From NCBI GenBank assembly GCA_947494195.1, contig CANLUC010000006.1, positions 32,380-96,379 of the forward strand: a stretch of 64,000 nucleotides of DNA, in the 5' to 3' direction. A program made the translations under genes and the position numbers. The notes below the pieces were generated by a model, which was not told where the DNA came from, did not search any database, and worked only from the letters and a program-made list of their open reading frames with translations. Below are positions 28,411 through 37,440 of this stretch, piece by piece (position 1 is the stretch's first letter; every line of letters begins with the position of its first letter). Origin of the DNA: an uncultured Nesterenkonia sp. Its GTDB lineage: Bacteria > Actinomycetota > Actinomycetes > Actinomycetales > Micrococcaceae.

Positions 28411-28542
28411 TTTCCCAGCCTAGGCGACCGGTGGCCCTGCTGTGATTCCGCGTCTCCGGGCTACGCTACGTGTCATGGCACCGCATGGAGCTCCTCCGGC
28501 GAGGTGCTGAGACCTCATGTGAGTCCGCGTGGAAGGAACATC

Positions 28543-29100
28543 ATGGATACCTTCGAGCCCTATCCGGTCCGCGAGACCTACCGGTTGATCGAGCCGGGGC
28601 CCACGGTGCTGATCTCCACCTCCGATGGCGCCCGCGACAATCTCATGACCAATGCGTTCAACATGCCGGTCCGTCATGACGGGATCCTGGCGGTGGTCGT
28701 GGGCACCTGGGACGCCAGTTTCGCCACGCTGCAGAAGAGCCGTCAATGTGTGATCGGGATTCCCGGCGCTGAGCTCATGCGCACCACTGTGGAGGTGGGC
28801 AACTGTTCCGGGGAGGATGTGGACAAGTGGGAACACTTCGGACTGACTCGTGTGCCCGGTGTCAGTGTGGCGGCACCGCTGATCGGGGAATGCGTGGCGA
28901 ATATCGAATGCAAGGTCGAGGACGATTCCCTGGTGGAGGACTACTCGCTGTGGCTGCTGCGCGCCACGGCCGCCTGGATCAGACCCGGCGCTGATCTGAC
29001 CAGCGAGTTCCACCACCGCGGCAATGGCACCTTCTCCACCAATGGCGAGCTCCACGATCTTCGCGACCAGATGACCAAGTGGAAGTACTTCACGAACTGA
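28543..29100 (+). CDS. Flavin reductase family protein
   Basis: ETYRLIEPGPTVLISTSDGARDNLMTNAFNMPVRHDGILAVVVG; RBS GGAAGGA. Confidence 0.85.
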   Translation: MDTFEPYPVRETYRLIEPGPTVLISTSDGARDNLMTNAFNMPVRHDGILAVVVGTWDASFATLQKSRQCVIGIPGAELMRTTVEVGNCSGEDVDKWEHFGLTRVPGVSVAAPLIGECVANIECKVEDDSLVEDYSLWLLRATAAWIRPGADLTSEFHHRGNGTFSTNGELHDLRDQMTKWKYFTN

Positions 29101-29154
29101 TCCCTCGGGTCCACTTGCCCACCGGGTTCGCGGTGCCGACCGGGCTTTCTGGGA

Positions 29155-29913
29155 TCAGTGCGCGCCGACCTTCCGCGCGGCCTCCACCGCCGCCTCGGCG
29201 CCCTCATGCCAGGCCGCCCCGTGTCCGGGCAGCACATGCTGGGCCTCCGTGAGCGCGATGGCCTGCAGGGAGTCCATCGCCTCAGCGGTGTTCTTCGTCG
29301 CTGCGCCGGCCACGATCTGCGGCCCCGTTTCGGCGGTGTAGGGGTCGAGGGTGACCAGGGCGTCACCGGTGAACACCGCGCGGCGATCCGGCAGGTGCAG
29401 GATGCAGTGCCCATCGGTGTGCCCCGGGGTGTGCACCGGCACCGGGTTTCCTGGGAGCTCGAGCATCACACCATCGGGCATGAGCTGAATCCCGTGCACC
29501 CCCTTGACGTTGAGGGCTCCAGAGACTGCCATCTTCCCCAGCAGCGGCAGCGAGCGTGGATGCTTCAAGGGGTAGAGGAGCCGGTTGCGTTCGGTGGCGT
29601 AGCGATACGGGTGGGCGGCGAGCCACGCGTCCTGGTGGTGGACGATCACCGGAACCCCGAGGCTCTGCTGGGCGCGCAGCGCGAAGCCCATATGGTCGAA
29701 GTGCGCGTGGGTCAGCACCAGCGCCTGGACCTCGTGAGGCATGCGAGCCCGAGCCTTGAGGATCTCCATGACACCCTCCCACATCCGCGGAAGCCCGGCG
29801 TCGACCAGGGTGATGCCCTTCTGATCCTCGATGACGTAGCAGTTCACATTTGCCTCGGAGACACGGTGGATGCCGGGCGCGACCTCGAGTGTGATCATGT
29901 GGGCAGACTCCAT
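29155..29913 (-). CDS. MBL-fold metallo-hydrolase
   Basis: LTHAHFDHMG, HTPGHTDGHCILH, VLPGHG metal-binding motifs. Confidence 0.9.
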   Translation of the reverse strand: MESAHMITLEVAPGIHRVSEANVNCYVIEDQKGITLVDAGLPRMWEGVMEILKARARMPHEVQALVLTHAHFDHMGFALRAQQSLGVPVIVHHQDAWLAAHPYRYATERNRLLYPLKHPRSLPLLGKMAVSGALNVKGVHGIQLMPDGVMLELPGNPVPVHTPGHTDGHCILHLPDRRAVFTGDALVTLDPYTAETGPQIVAGAATKNTAEAMDSLQAIALTEAQHVLPGHGAAWHEGAEAAVEAARKVGAH

Positions 29914-29941
29914 TCGGTGGGACTCAAGGATGAGGATCGGG

Positions 29942-30370
29942 TCAGCTGCGGCGCCGCCTGAGCAGCTTCCAGGTGTTGCCATCATGCACGTCGTAGGTGA
30001 GCTGGTCCAGAGCCATCGTCGCGATCGCGAGGCCGCGGCCAGATTCAGCAAGCTCCTCGGGGAGTTTCGCCTCGGCCACGCTGACGTCGGCGGGCGCGGC
30101 GTCATCCACGAACCTCGCCGTGAGGTTCTCGGCCTCCACCGTGAGGTCCACCGAGACGGAGACCCCGGAGAGCTGACCTGTGGGGGAGGCGCAGGCGTGG
30201 GTGACGATATTGGTGGCGACCTCGCTGACCGCCAGCGAGAAGAAGGTGCGATCCTCCGCGGAGACATTTCCCGCCTTCTCGTAGAGGGCCGTCAGGGCGT
30301 CGAGAACCTCTTCGACGAAGGGCAGCTCGGCAGTCCCACTGAGCGATCTGCGAAACGTGGTCTCATTCAT
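29942..30370 (-). CDS. RsbW-like ATP-binding (HATPase_c) anti-sigma-type protein
   Basis: SLAVSEVATNIVTHA...ESGRGLAIATMALDQLTY N-box and G-box. Confidence 0.8.
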   Translation of the reverse strand: MNETTFRRSLSGTAELPFVEEVLDALTALYEKAGNVSAEDRTFFSLAVSEVATNIVTHACASPTGQLSGVSVSVDLTVEAENLTARFVDDAAPADVSVAEAKLPEELAESGRGLAIATMALDQLTYDVHDGNTWKLLRRRRS

Positions 30371-30695
30371 TCCCGAATGCCGCTTCCGCGGTGGGGTAAT
30401 CCTTCAACACCCGGTCCAGGCTGGTCAGCTTGAGCACGCTCTTGACCGGGTCGGTGGCGGAGGCCAGACGGAGGTCGCCTTCTGCCACCCGCGCCGCTTT
30501 GAGCCCGCCGATCAGCGCTCCAAGCCCGGAGGAGTCGATGAACTCGGTCTCCGCGAGGTCGACGACGATCCGCGGCTGCCCGGACTCGATCAGCTTCTGG
30601 ACCTCCTGCTTGAGCCGCGGAGCGCCTGAGGCGGTGAGGCGCCCCACCGGCCGCACTGCCGCGTAACCCTCGTGAGTGGTGACTGTCAGCTTCAT
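30363..30695 (-). CDS. STAS-domain anti-sigma factor antagonist
   Basis: PRIVVDLAETEFIDSSGLGALIGGLKAAR. Confidence 0.9.
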   Translation of the reverse strand: MKLTVTTHEGYAAVRPVGRLTASGAPRLKQEVQKLIESGQPRIVVDLAETEFIDSSGLGALIGGLKAARVAEGDLRLASATDPVKSVLKLTSLDRVLKDYPTAEAAFGNE

Positions 30696-32650
30696 GTGAC
30701 TCCCTTCGGCTCTTCGGCGTATGCCGCTGGGCCCTTGTAGAAAATTGCCTGGACGATGATGCTCAGCGCGGCGAGGTCGTAGCCGACCCAGACGGTGTTG
30801 ACCAAGGTGCCGGTGCCATCTCCGGCGCCCACCAGCACCCGGATGATGCCGATGACGAAGGCGATGACCAGCAGCACGATGGCGGTCAGCTGAGGCCACA
30901 CCTCGCGCAGCGGCAGGCCCTCTCCGCTGCGACCGTCCTTGCGGGTGACGACGAAGCTCAGCGGCTTCTTGAACACCACGTTGGCGAAGGAGCTGGTGCA
31001 GGCCTTGATCCAGACGGGGAAGAGCGCCAGTGAGTATTGCTGGCCTCGCCAGGTACGGATGCCGCGGGCGACCACCAGAAAGAGCAGCTGGTTCATCAGG
31101 AAGTACGGGATGAATCGAGCGAAGAAGTCCACGCTCCACGCGGTGACGGGCAGGACCCCGAGCGTGAGGTAGATGATCGGTGCGGCGAGGTAGACCAGTG
31201 CGGCGAAGCCGGAGAGGTAGCTCCACATGGTGCCGAAGTACATCAGCCGCTGACCGCCTGAGAGGCCCTTCTTGGCCAGCGGGTTGTCCCGCAGGAAGAC
31301 CTGCATCGTCCCTTGGGCCCAGCGCAGACGCTGCTTGAGCATGGTCTGCAGGTCCTCGGGGGCAAGCCCGCGAGCAAGCACCTCGTGGTGGTAGACGCTC
31401 CGCCATCCCATCCCGTGCAGCTGCATCGCGGTGGCCATATCTTCGGTCACCGAGATGGTGGCCAGCGGCTGGATGGGCTGGGCCTCGTCAGGACGGTCCA
31501 CGCGCAGCGCGTCCAGCAGGGCGGCCACGGATTTCACCGCACCCAGGGGTGAGAGCTCGCGGGCAGCCAGCGCATCGAGAGCGACATCGTTGACCACCAA
31601 GGTGCCCAGCTCGGCGTCGCGCTGGATGGGAAGCGATTCAATGGCCGCCAGGTCATCGGCCATCGTGGCGAGGTCATTGTCCACGAGCCTGCGGGAGGCT
31701 GCGTCGATCTTCGCACGCAGCCGGTACGTGACCTCGGCGATCGGTTCGGCCTGGGAGATGTCTGCGCGGGACCGCGTCACCTCCTGACGCAGCTCGCGAA
31801 GCTCCAGGTGCATCTCGGGGACCGACTGGTTCCGCCGTGCCTCGCGCCCGAGCAGCTTCTCTGCTGCCCGCAGAGTCCGCTGGGTGGAGTCCTCGACGTC
31901 GCGCACGTAGCCGACGATCCCGAGCTGCATCAGTGATTCTCGGCGCAGCACGGCGTTGGATCCGCAGAAGAACGCCGCGTTCCACCCGTCTTTGCCCTGC
32001 TGGATAGGTCCGTAGAACAACGGCGCCTGGCTGCCCAGGGGGTCTGCCTCATTGACGTTGATGAACCACTGCGGAGTCTGCACCAGCGCGACCTGCGGGT
32101 CATCAGCGAAGTACCCCAGGGTCCGATGCAGGATCAGCGGGTCGGGGATCTGATCGGCGTCGAGGATGAGCAGGAACTCGCCCTCGGTCTCGAAGAGGGC
32201 GTTGTTCAGGTTTCCCGCTTTGGCGTGACGAGGCTTGTCCTGCCAGTCCGCGGTGCGGGTGATGTAGCCGAGACCTGCCGAGCGGGCCGCTGCGGCCATC
32301 TCCGTCCGGTCGCCGTCGTCGAGGATCCAGGTCTCATGCGGATAGGCGATGCGCTTGGCGGCGCGGGCGGTCTCCATGACCATCTCGACGGGTTCGTTGT
32401 AGGTGGTGATGAAGACGTCCACCGTGCCCTGAGGCGCGGACTTCGGTCCTTCTCGCTCCTTGGCCCGCCACATGGTGGTGGAGAAGAGAATGGTGTCGAT
32501 GAGGCTGTAGGTCTCGGCCACGATCAGCGGAACTGCGATCCACCAGGCCTCCCAGTTGATCGATTCCAGCCAGCGCCAGGTGATGTAGTTGACACCGAGC
32601 AGCACCACCAGCCCTGCCAGGACCCGGATGAGGATGAGCCGTCTGCTCAC
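30692..32650 (-). CDS. Membrane glycosyltransferase family 2 (BcsA-like) with large insert before the TED motif
   Basis: ILDDGDR, LDADQIP, SVTEDMATA, KQRLRWAQG motifs; multiple TM segments. Confidence 0.88.
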   Translation of the reverse strand: MSRRLILIRVLAGLVVLLGVNYITWRWLESINWEAWWIAVPLIVAETYSLIDTILFSTTMWRAKEREGPKSAPQGTVDVFITTYNEPVEMVMETARAAKRIAYPHETWILDDGDRTEMAAAARSAGLGYITRTADWQDKPRHAKAGNLNNALFETEGEFLLILDADQIPDPLILHRTLGYFADDPQVALVQTPQWFINVNEADPLGSQAPLFYGPIQQGKDGWNAAFFCGSNAVLRRESLMQLGIVGYVRDVEDSTQRTLRAAEKLLGREARRNQSVPEMHLELRELRQEVTRSRADISQAEPIAEVTYRLRAKIDAASRRLVDNDLATMADDLAAIESLPIQRDAELGTLVVNDVALDALAARELSPLGAVKSVAALLDALRVDRPDEAQPIQPLATISVTEDMATAMQLHGMGWRSVYHHEVLARGLAPEDLQTMLKQRLRWAQGTMQVFLRDNPLAKKGLSGGQRLMYFGTMWSYLSGFAALVYLAAPIIYLTLGVLPVTAWSVDFFARFIPYFLMNQLLFLVVARGIRTWRGQQYSLALFPVWIKACTSSFANVVFKKPLSFVVTRKDGRSGEGLPLREVWPQLTAIVLLVIAFVIGIIRVLVGAGDGTGTLVNTVWVGYDLAALSIIVQAIFYKGPAAYAEEPKGVT

Positions 32651-33795
32651 GCATCTCTCCTCACGACGACGACTGTGACATCATCCTGAGCCTTGCCGCG
32701 CACGGCCCGGCGCAGTGCTTCCTGCACCGCTCCGTCGACGCCTGAGGCCGCGAGGATCTCCTCCACCTGACCGAAGGGGTCCTCAAGGTCCAGCAGATCC
32801 AGCAGACCGTCGCTGCAGCACATCAGAGCATCGCCGGGGTTCAGGTGCACCGTCCCGAGTTCGTGGGGCTCGTCCATGCCCATGGCCAGCGGCAGCCCTG
32901 TGGAGTTCAGGTGCTCCCATGTTCCATCTGCTCGGTAGATGAAGCTGAGGCTGTGTCCGCCGTCCACGTAGCTGATCTCACCGCTGGTGGTGTCCACATC
33001 GGCGGAGAACAGGGTGACGAACATATGCAGGTCCCCGAGGTCGTGTTCCAGGAGCGCATCGACTTCCGAGACAGTGCTCAGCAGGGTCCGATCAGGAGCG
33101 GTGCGCATAGAGGCTCGTACCGCGGAGGCGATGATCCCGGCACCGGTGCCCTTGCCCATCACATCGGCGAGAGTGACGCGCAGCTGGTCACCGCGGAGCT
33201 CAACGTCGTGGAAATCACCCGAGACGCTGCCAGCGGGGGCGGAACCCGCCGTGACGGTGAACCCGGCGGGCTGGGGCAGATTGCGTGGGGTCAGGGCTCG
33301 CTGCACGACGGCGGCGTGGTCCAGCTCCTGCTGCTGGGCAAGTTCTGTCTGGACCCAGAGCGCCAGGTCGCTGAGCATGCCACGCTCATGATCACTCAGC
33401 TGACGGGGCTCGGTGTCGAGCATGCAGAGGGTGCCCACATGTTCACCGCCGGGGGCCTGCAGCGGATGGCCGGCGTAGAAGCGAAGATGAGGGTCGCCCA
33501 GTACGAACGGATTTGAGGCCCAGCTGGGATCCTGCGCTGCATCTTCGATGACCAGGGTGCCGGTCTGTTGGATCGTGGCCTCACAGAACCCGTCGGCGCG
33601 AGGGACCTCCTTGACGCCGATACCGATCTCTGACTTGCGCCATTGGCGGTCCCGGTCGAGAAGGTTGACGCTGACCATGGGCACGTCGAAGATCTGCTGC
33701 GCCAGGCGAGTGATGCGATCCACGCGTTCATCCGGTGGAGTGTCCAGGATGTTCAGTGCGTCCAGGGCTCGCTGGCGGCGATCTTCGTCCAGCAT
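32647..33795 (-). CDS. GAF domain + SpoIIE/PP2C-type serine phosphatase
   Basis: GAF-like N-terminus; GSAPAGSVSGDFHDVELRGDQLRVTLADVMGKGTGAGIIAS; start chosen at ATG 33795 with AGGAG RBS (track ORF starts at GTG 33843). Confidence 0.85.
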   Translation of the reverse strand: MLDEDRRQRALDALNILDTPPDERVDRITRLAQQIFDVPMVSVNLLDRDRQWRKSEIGIGVKEVPRADGFCEATIQQTGTLVIEDAAQDPSWASNPFVLGDPHLRFYAGHPLQAPGGEHVGTLCMLDTEPRQLSDHERGMLSDLALWVQTELAQQQELDHAAVVQRALTPRNLPQPAGFTVTAGSAPAGSVSGDFHDVELRGDQLRVTLADVMGKGTGAGIIASAVRASMRTAPDRTLLSTVSEVDALLEHDLGDLHMFVTLFSADVDTTSGEISYVDGGHSLSFIYRADGTWEHLNSTGLPLAMGMDEPHELGTVHLNPGDALMCCSDGLLDLLDLEDPFGQVEEILAASGVDGAVQEALRRAVRGKAQDDVTVVVVRRDA

Positions 33796-33896
33796 GCTCA
33801 GGCTCCTCTCAAGCTCAGTTTCAGAAAACTGTTTGAGAGTCACCCTAGTACACGGTGGATGAGCCGTAAGGCCCCTCCACCTGGGGCGACGTGAGC

Positions 33897-33927
33897 GCGC
33901 AGGACCCCAGGCCTTGGGGTCCTGCGC
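33897..33927 (-). terminator. Terminator hairpin downstream of DEAD-box helicase
   Basis: GCGCAGGACCCC-aggcctt-GGGGTCCTGCGC perfect 12-bp stem. Confidence 0.6.
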
Positions 33928-33950
33928 ACGGAGTCAGTCCTGTGTGGTGC

Positions 33951-35453
33951 TCAGCGCGCGGGGCGCTGTGACCGTCCGGCCGAGGCCGAACCGCCGCGGG
34001 GAGCGCCGCTGCGTCCACCGCGTGAGGGTCCACCCTGACCGCCGCGGGAGGACCCGCCGCGTCCGCCGCGGGCCGCTCCGGCGCCGCGGGAGGAGGGAGG
34101 CCCGGAGCGACGGCGGGGCTGCTGCTGCTGCACCGCTGCGCGGGGGGAGGGCTTCACGAAGGGAGCGGTCTCGCCGACCAGATCGCTGACGGCCTCGGAT
34201 TCGCTGTTGACCCGCACGGGGTGCACGGCGATGGCTGCCTTGCGCAGCAGGGCCTGGGTGTCGCGGCGCTGCTCGGGGAGCATCACTGTGACCACGTCAC
34301 CGGCGCTGCCGGCGCGCGCGGTGCGACCCGAACGGTGCAGGTACGCCTTGTGCTCGGCCGGCGGGTCCACGTGGACCACGAGCTCCACGGAATCCACGTG
34401 GACGCCGCGGGCGGCAACATCGGTGGCCACGAGGACCTTGATGTCGCCCTCGCCGAAGGCTGCGAGGTTGCGGTCGCGCTGGGACTGGGACAGGTTGCCG
34501 TGCAGGTCCACCGCGGGGGTGCCCTGCTCGGTGAGCTGCTTGGCCAGCTTCTTGGCCTGGTGCTTGGTGCGGGTGAAGAGGATGCGGCGACCGGTGCCGG
34601 AGGCGAGCTGCTTGACCAGGTCGCGCTTGTCGTCGTTGTTGACCTCGAACACGTGGTGGGTCATCGCGGAGACGTGGGAGGTGGCCTCGTCCACGGAGTG
34701 CAGCACCTCGTTGTTGAGGAAGCGCTTGACCAGCTTGTCCACGCCGTTGTCCAGCGTGGCGGAGAAGAAGAGGCGCTGTCCCTTGGCGTCGGTCTTCTCG
34801 AGCAGGCGGGTGACCACGGGCAGGAAGCCGAGGTCGGCCATGTGGTCGGCCTCGTCCAGCACCGTGATTTCGACAGACTCGAGGCTCAGTGCACGCTGGT
34901 TCAGCAGATCCTCGAGGCGACCTGGGCAGGCCACCACGATGTCCACGCCGGACTTCAGCGCGTTGATCTGGCGCGAAGCCGTCACGCCGCCGAAGACGGT
35001 GGTGGTCTTCAGGTTGTATGAGGCGGCAAGGGGTTCCAGCACGGCATTGATCTGCGTGGCCAGCTCACGGGTCGGAGCGAGCACCAGGCCGAGTGGGCGG
35101 CCCGGACGACGGCGCTTGGCCGCGTCCTTCTCGCCAAGGCGGGCGACCATCGGGATGGAGAAGGCGAGGGTCTTGCCGGAGCCGGTCTTGCCGCGGCCGA
35201 GGACGTCGCGTCCGTCCAGCGTGTCGGCGAGGGTCTGCTGCTGGATGGCGAAAGCGTCAATCTTGCCGTCTGCAGCGAGTGCGCGCACCAGCGGTGCGGG
35301 GACGTTGAGATCGGCGAAGGTCTGGGTCTCAGAAATGGCGGGAGCCTTTCGGAAAGCGCCAGACACAGAGAGGGCAGGGGTCACCGGCCGGGAACTGGTC
35401 TGGCATAGGGCGAAGGCATCGGTTGATGCACTCGGTCGCCGCGAGAAAATCAC
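33951..35453 (-). CDS. DEAD-box RNA helicase with RGG-rich C-terminus (true start may be ~35336)
   Basis: GRGKTGSGKT, VLDEADHMAD, SAT, HRSGRTAR motifs; C-terminal GGRGGSSRGGQGGPSRGGRSG. Confidence 0.9.
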   Translation of the reverse strand: MIFSRRPSASTDAFALCQTSSRPVTPALSVSGAFRKAPAISETQTFADLNVPAPLVRALAADGKIDAFAIQQQTLADTLDGRDVLGRGKTGSGKTLAFSIPMVARLGEKDAAKRRRPGRPLGLVLAPTRELATQINAVLEPLAASYNLKTTTVFGGVTASRQINALKSGVDIVVACPGRLEDLLNQRALSLESVEITVLDEADHMADLGFLPVVTRLLEKTDAKGQRLFFSATLDNGVDKLVKRFLNNEVLHSVDEATSHVSAMTHHVFEVNNDDKRDLVKQLASGTGRRILFTRTKHQAKKLAKQLTEQGTPAVDLHGNLSQSQRDRNLAAFGEGDIKVLVATDVAARGVHVDSVELVVHVDPPAEHKAYLHRSGRTARAGSAGDVVTVMLPEQRRDTQALLRKAAIAVHPVRVNSESEAVSDLVGETAPFVKPSPRAAVQQQQPRRRSGPPSSRGAGAARGGRGGSSRGGQGGPSRGGRSGAPRGGSASAGRSQRPAR

Positions 35454-35577
35454 TGCTGAAACGTGGGCCGGTGGAACGGCACGGCCCCGTTGATCAAGGC
35501 GTTCTTACGACGCAGGCAACCACGCGAGGTGGGCACCAGATTCTCCACTATACCTGCTTATCTGCACAGTCCTAATG

Positions 35578-36966
35578 TCAGCCCTTGCCGCTGATCTGGC
35601 TGTAGTGCGCCAGAGCCTCCTCGCGAGAGGCTTTGAGGTCGATGATCGGGGCGGGGTACTCCGGTGTGTTCAGCTCCGGAATCCAGGCGCTGATATAGCG
35701 CCCCTTCGGGTCGAAACGGTCACGCTGGCGCTCAGGGTTGAAGATCCGGAAATAGGGTGCGGCGTCCATCCCGCATCCGGCCACCCACTGCCAGTTGGCG
35801 GGGTTGGAGGCGGCGTCGGCGTCGACCAGAGTGTCCCAGAACCAAGCCTCGCCCTCACGCCAATCGATGCCGAGGTTCTTGATCAAGAGACTTGCCGAGG
35901 CCATGCGCACGCGGTTGTGCATATGACCGGTCTCCCAGAGCTGGCGCTGGCCGGCATCGACCCAGGGGAAGCCGGTCCGTCCCTTTGCCCAGGCCCGAAA
36001 TTCCTCGGGTGATTCGCTGCGTGACTTCCAGGGGTAGGCATCGAACTGGGAGCGGAGGTTGGTGTGCGGCAGATGCGGGAAGTGGAAGAGAAGGTGCCAG
36101 CAGAACTCCCGCCAACCGATCTCGGAGAGGAAGGTGCTCACCGATTCGGGGCTCTGCTGATGGGCGGCTTCCCAGAGCTGCCGCGGGCTGAGCTGGCCGA
36201 AGCGCAGATAGGGGGACAGGCGCGAGGTGTCATCATCGGCGGGAACATCGCGGGCGTCGTCGTAGTCCTGCACCTGGGTCTCGAGGAAATCGCGCAGCCG
36301 CTCCTTGCCACCTGTCTCGGTGGGGGTCCAGGTCCTGCGCAGGCCTCCGGCCCAGTCCGGCCGGGTCGGCAGCAGCTCCCAGTCCTCGAGATGATCCGTC
36401 CGCGGGCGGGGCTGCGGCAGCGCGTCCCATGCAGACTCCAGGGTGCCCAGGGCCGCCGGTCGGTCCCGCGTGGGGCCGGGGTCGCGCACGCTGATCTGGC
36501 GCCAGAACGGGGTGTACACCTTATAGGGCCCGCCGGTGTTGGTCTGCACAGTCCAGGGCTCATGCAGCAGGGAGGCGTTGAAGCTCTCCACCTCGATGCC
36601 GTGTTCAGGCAGCGCGGCCTTGATGCTGGCATCGACCTCGCGTTCCGGGCCGCCGTAGCGCCGGGACCAGTGCACCCGCTGCACGCCGAGCTCGCCGCCG
36701 AGCTCCAGGAGGATCTGCCGAGGGTCACCGCTGCGCAGCAGCAGGGGGATGCCCAGCTCGGCGAGGTTCTCCTGCAGGGAGCCTAATGCGTGGTGCAACC
36801 ACCATTTGGCCGCGCCACCGAGGGTCCTGACACCGGGGCTGACCTCATCCAGGACATAGAGTGCGACGACGTCGCCCGGATGCCCTGCGCGGCGACAGGC
36901 TTCCGCGAGCGCCTCGTGGTCTGCCGTGCGCAGATCGTCGCGGAACCAGACCAGAGTGCGGGTCAT
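35578..36966 (-). CDS. phr: Deoxyribodipyrimidine photolyase/cryptochrome
   Basis: MTRTLVWFRDDLRTADHEAL...; GRTGFPWVDAGQRQLWETGHMHNRVRM; FWDTLVDADAASNPANWQWVAGCG. Confidence 0.93.
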   Translation of the reverse strand: MTRTLVWFRDDLRTADHEALAEACRRAGHPGDVVALYVLDEVSPGVRTLGGAAKWWLHHALGSLQENLAELGIPLLLRSGDPRQILLELGGELGVQRVHWSRRYGGPEREVDASIKAALPEHGIEVESFNASLLHEPWTVQTNTGGPYKVYTPFWRQISVRDPGPTRDRPAALGTLESAWDALPQPRPRTDHLEDWELLPTRPDWAGGLRRTWTPTETGGKERLRDFLETQVQDYDDARDVPADDDTSRLSPYLRFGQLSPRQLWEAAHQQSPESVSTFLSEIGWREFCWHLLFHFPHLPHTNLRSQFDAYPWKSRSESPEEFRAWAKGRTGFPWVDAGQRQLWETGHMHNRVRMASASLLIKNLGIDWREGEAWFWDTLVDADAASNPANWQWVAGCGMDAAPYFRIFNPERQRDRFDPKGRYISAWIPELNTPEYPAPIIDLKASREEALAHYSQISGKG

Positions 36967-37392
36967 GAATGCCTTTCAGTGAAGCGGTGCCGCTTGCGCG
37001 GCCGTCCTGGCTGGCACAGTAGCAGGAACATACCCCAAGGCCACCTCGAGGCGGCTTCGGAGAGGGTAGACATTCTCGCGACGTGAGTGCGGCAGTTTTG
37101 ACTTTATTGCTGTCGATGCCTCTGCGAGGTCGCGCGCCTGCTGGACTATGACCCTGAGCTTGATGGACATTCAGGGACAGCGATCCGCCGTCATGCCACC
37201 CGTCTTGCCGTGTTGCTCCTATTGCGTGGACTAGCTACATCGCGGTCTCGTCCTGTTGCGCAAGAGAATCCCAGAGCAGAGCGCGTTGCTGATCGTATGG
37301 TGGACGACATCGAGCTCCAAAAGTCTCCAGTGGATGCTCCGTGATCTCGCGTGTATCTACGCGGTTCCTGTTCGAGAGGGCCTCGGCGTATG

Positions 37393-37421
37393 TTGGTCTT
37401 ATAAAACAGTAGGTTTATGAG
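37393..37421. terminator. AT-rich hairpin 3' of the fusion glycosyltransferase gene
   Basis: GTCTTATAAAAC-AGTA-GGTTTATGAGAC. Confidence 0.35.
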
Positions 37422-37440
37422 ACACCGACCTAGTCCCCGT

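Noticed and set aside
37100-37345. Possible gene remnant LLDYDPELDGHSGTAIRRHATRLAVLLLLRGLATSRSRPVAQENPRAERVADRMVDDIELQ
   Set aside because: Short, no start or family recognised; may be a fossil at the island edge but unsupported.
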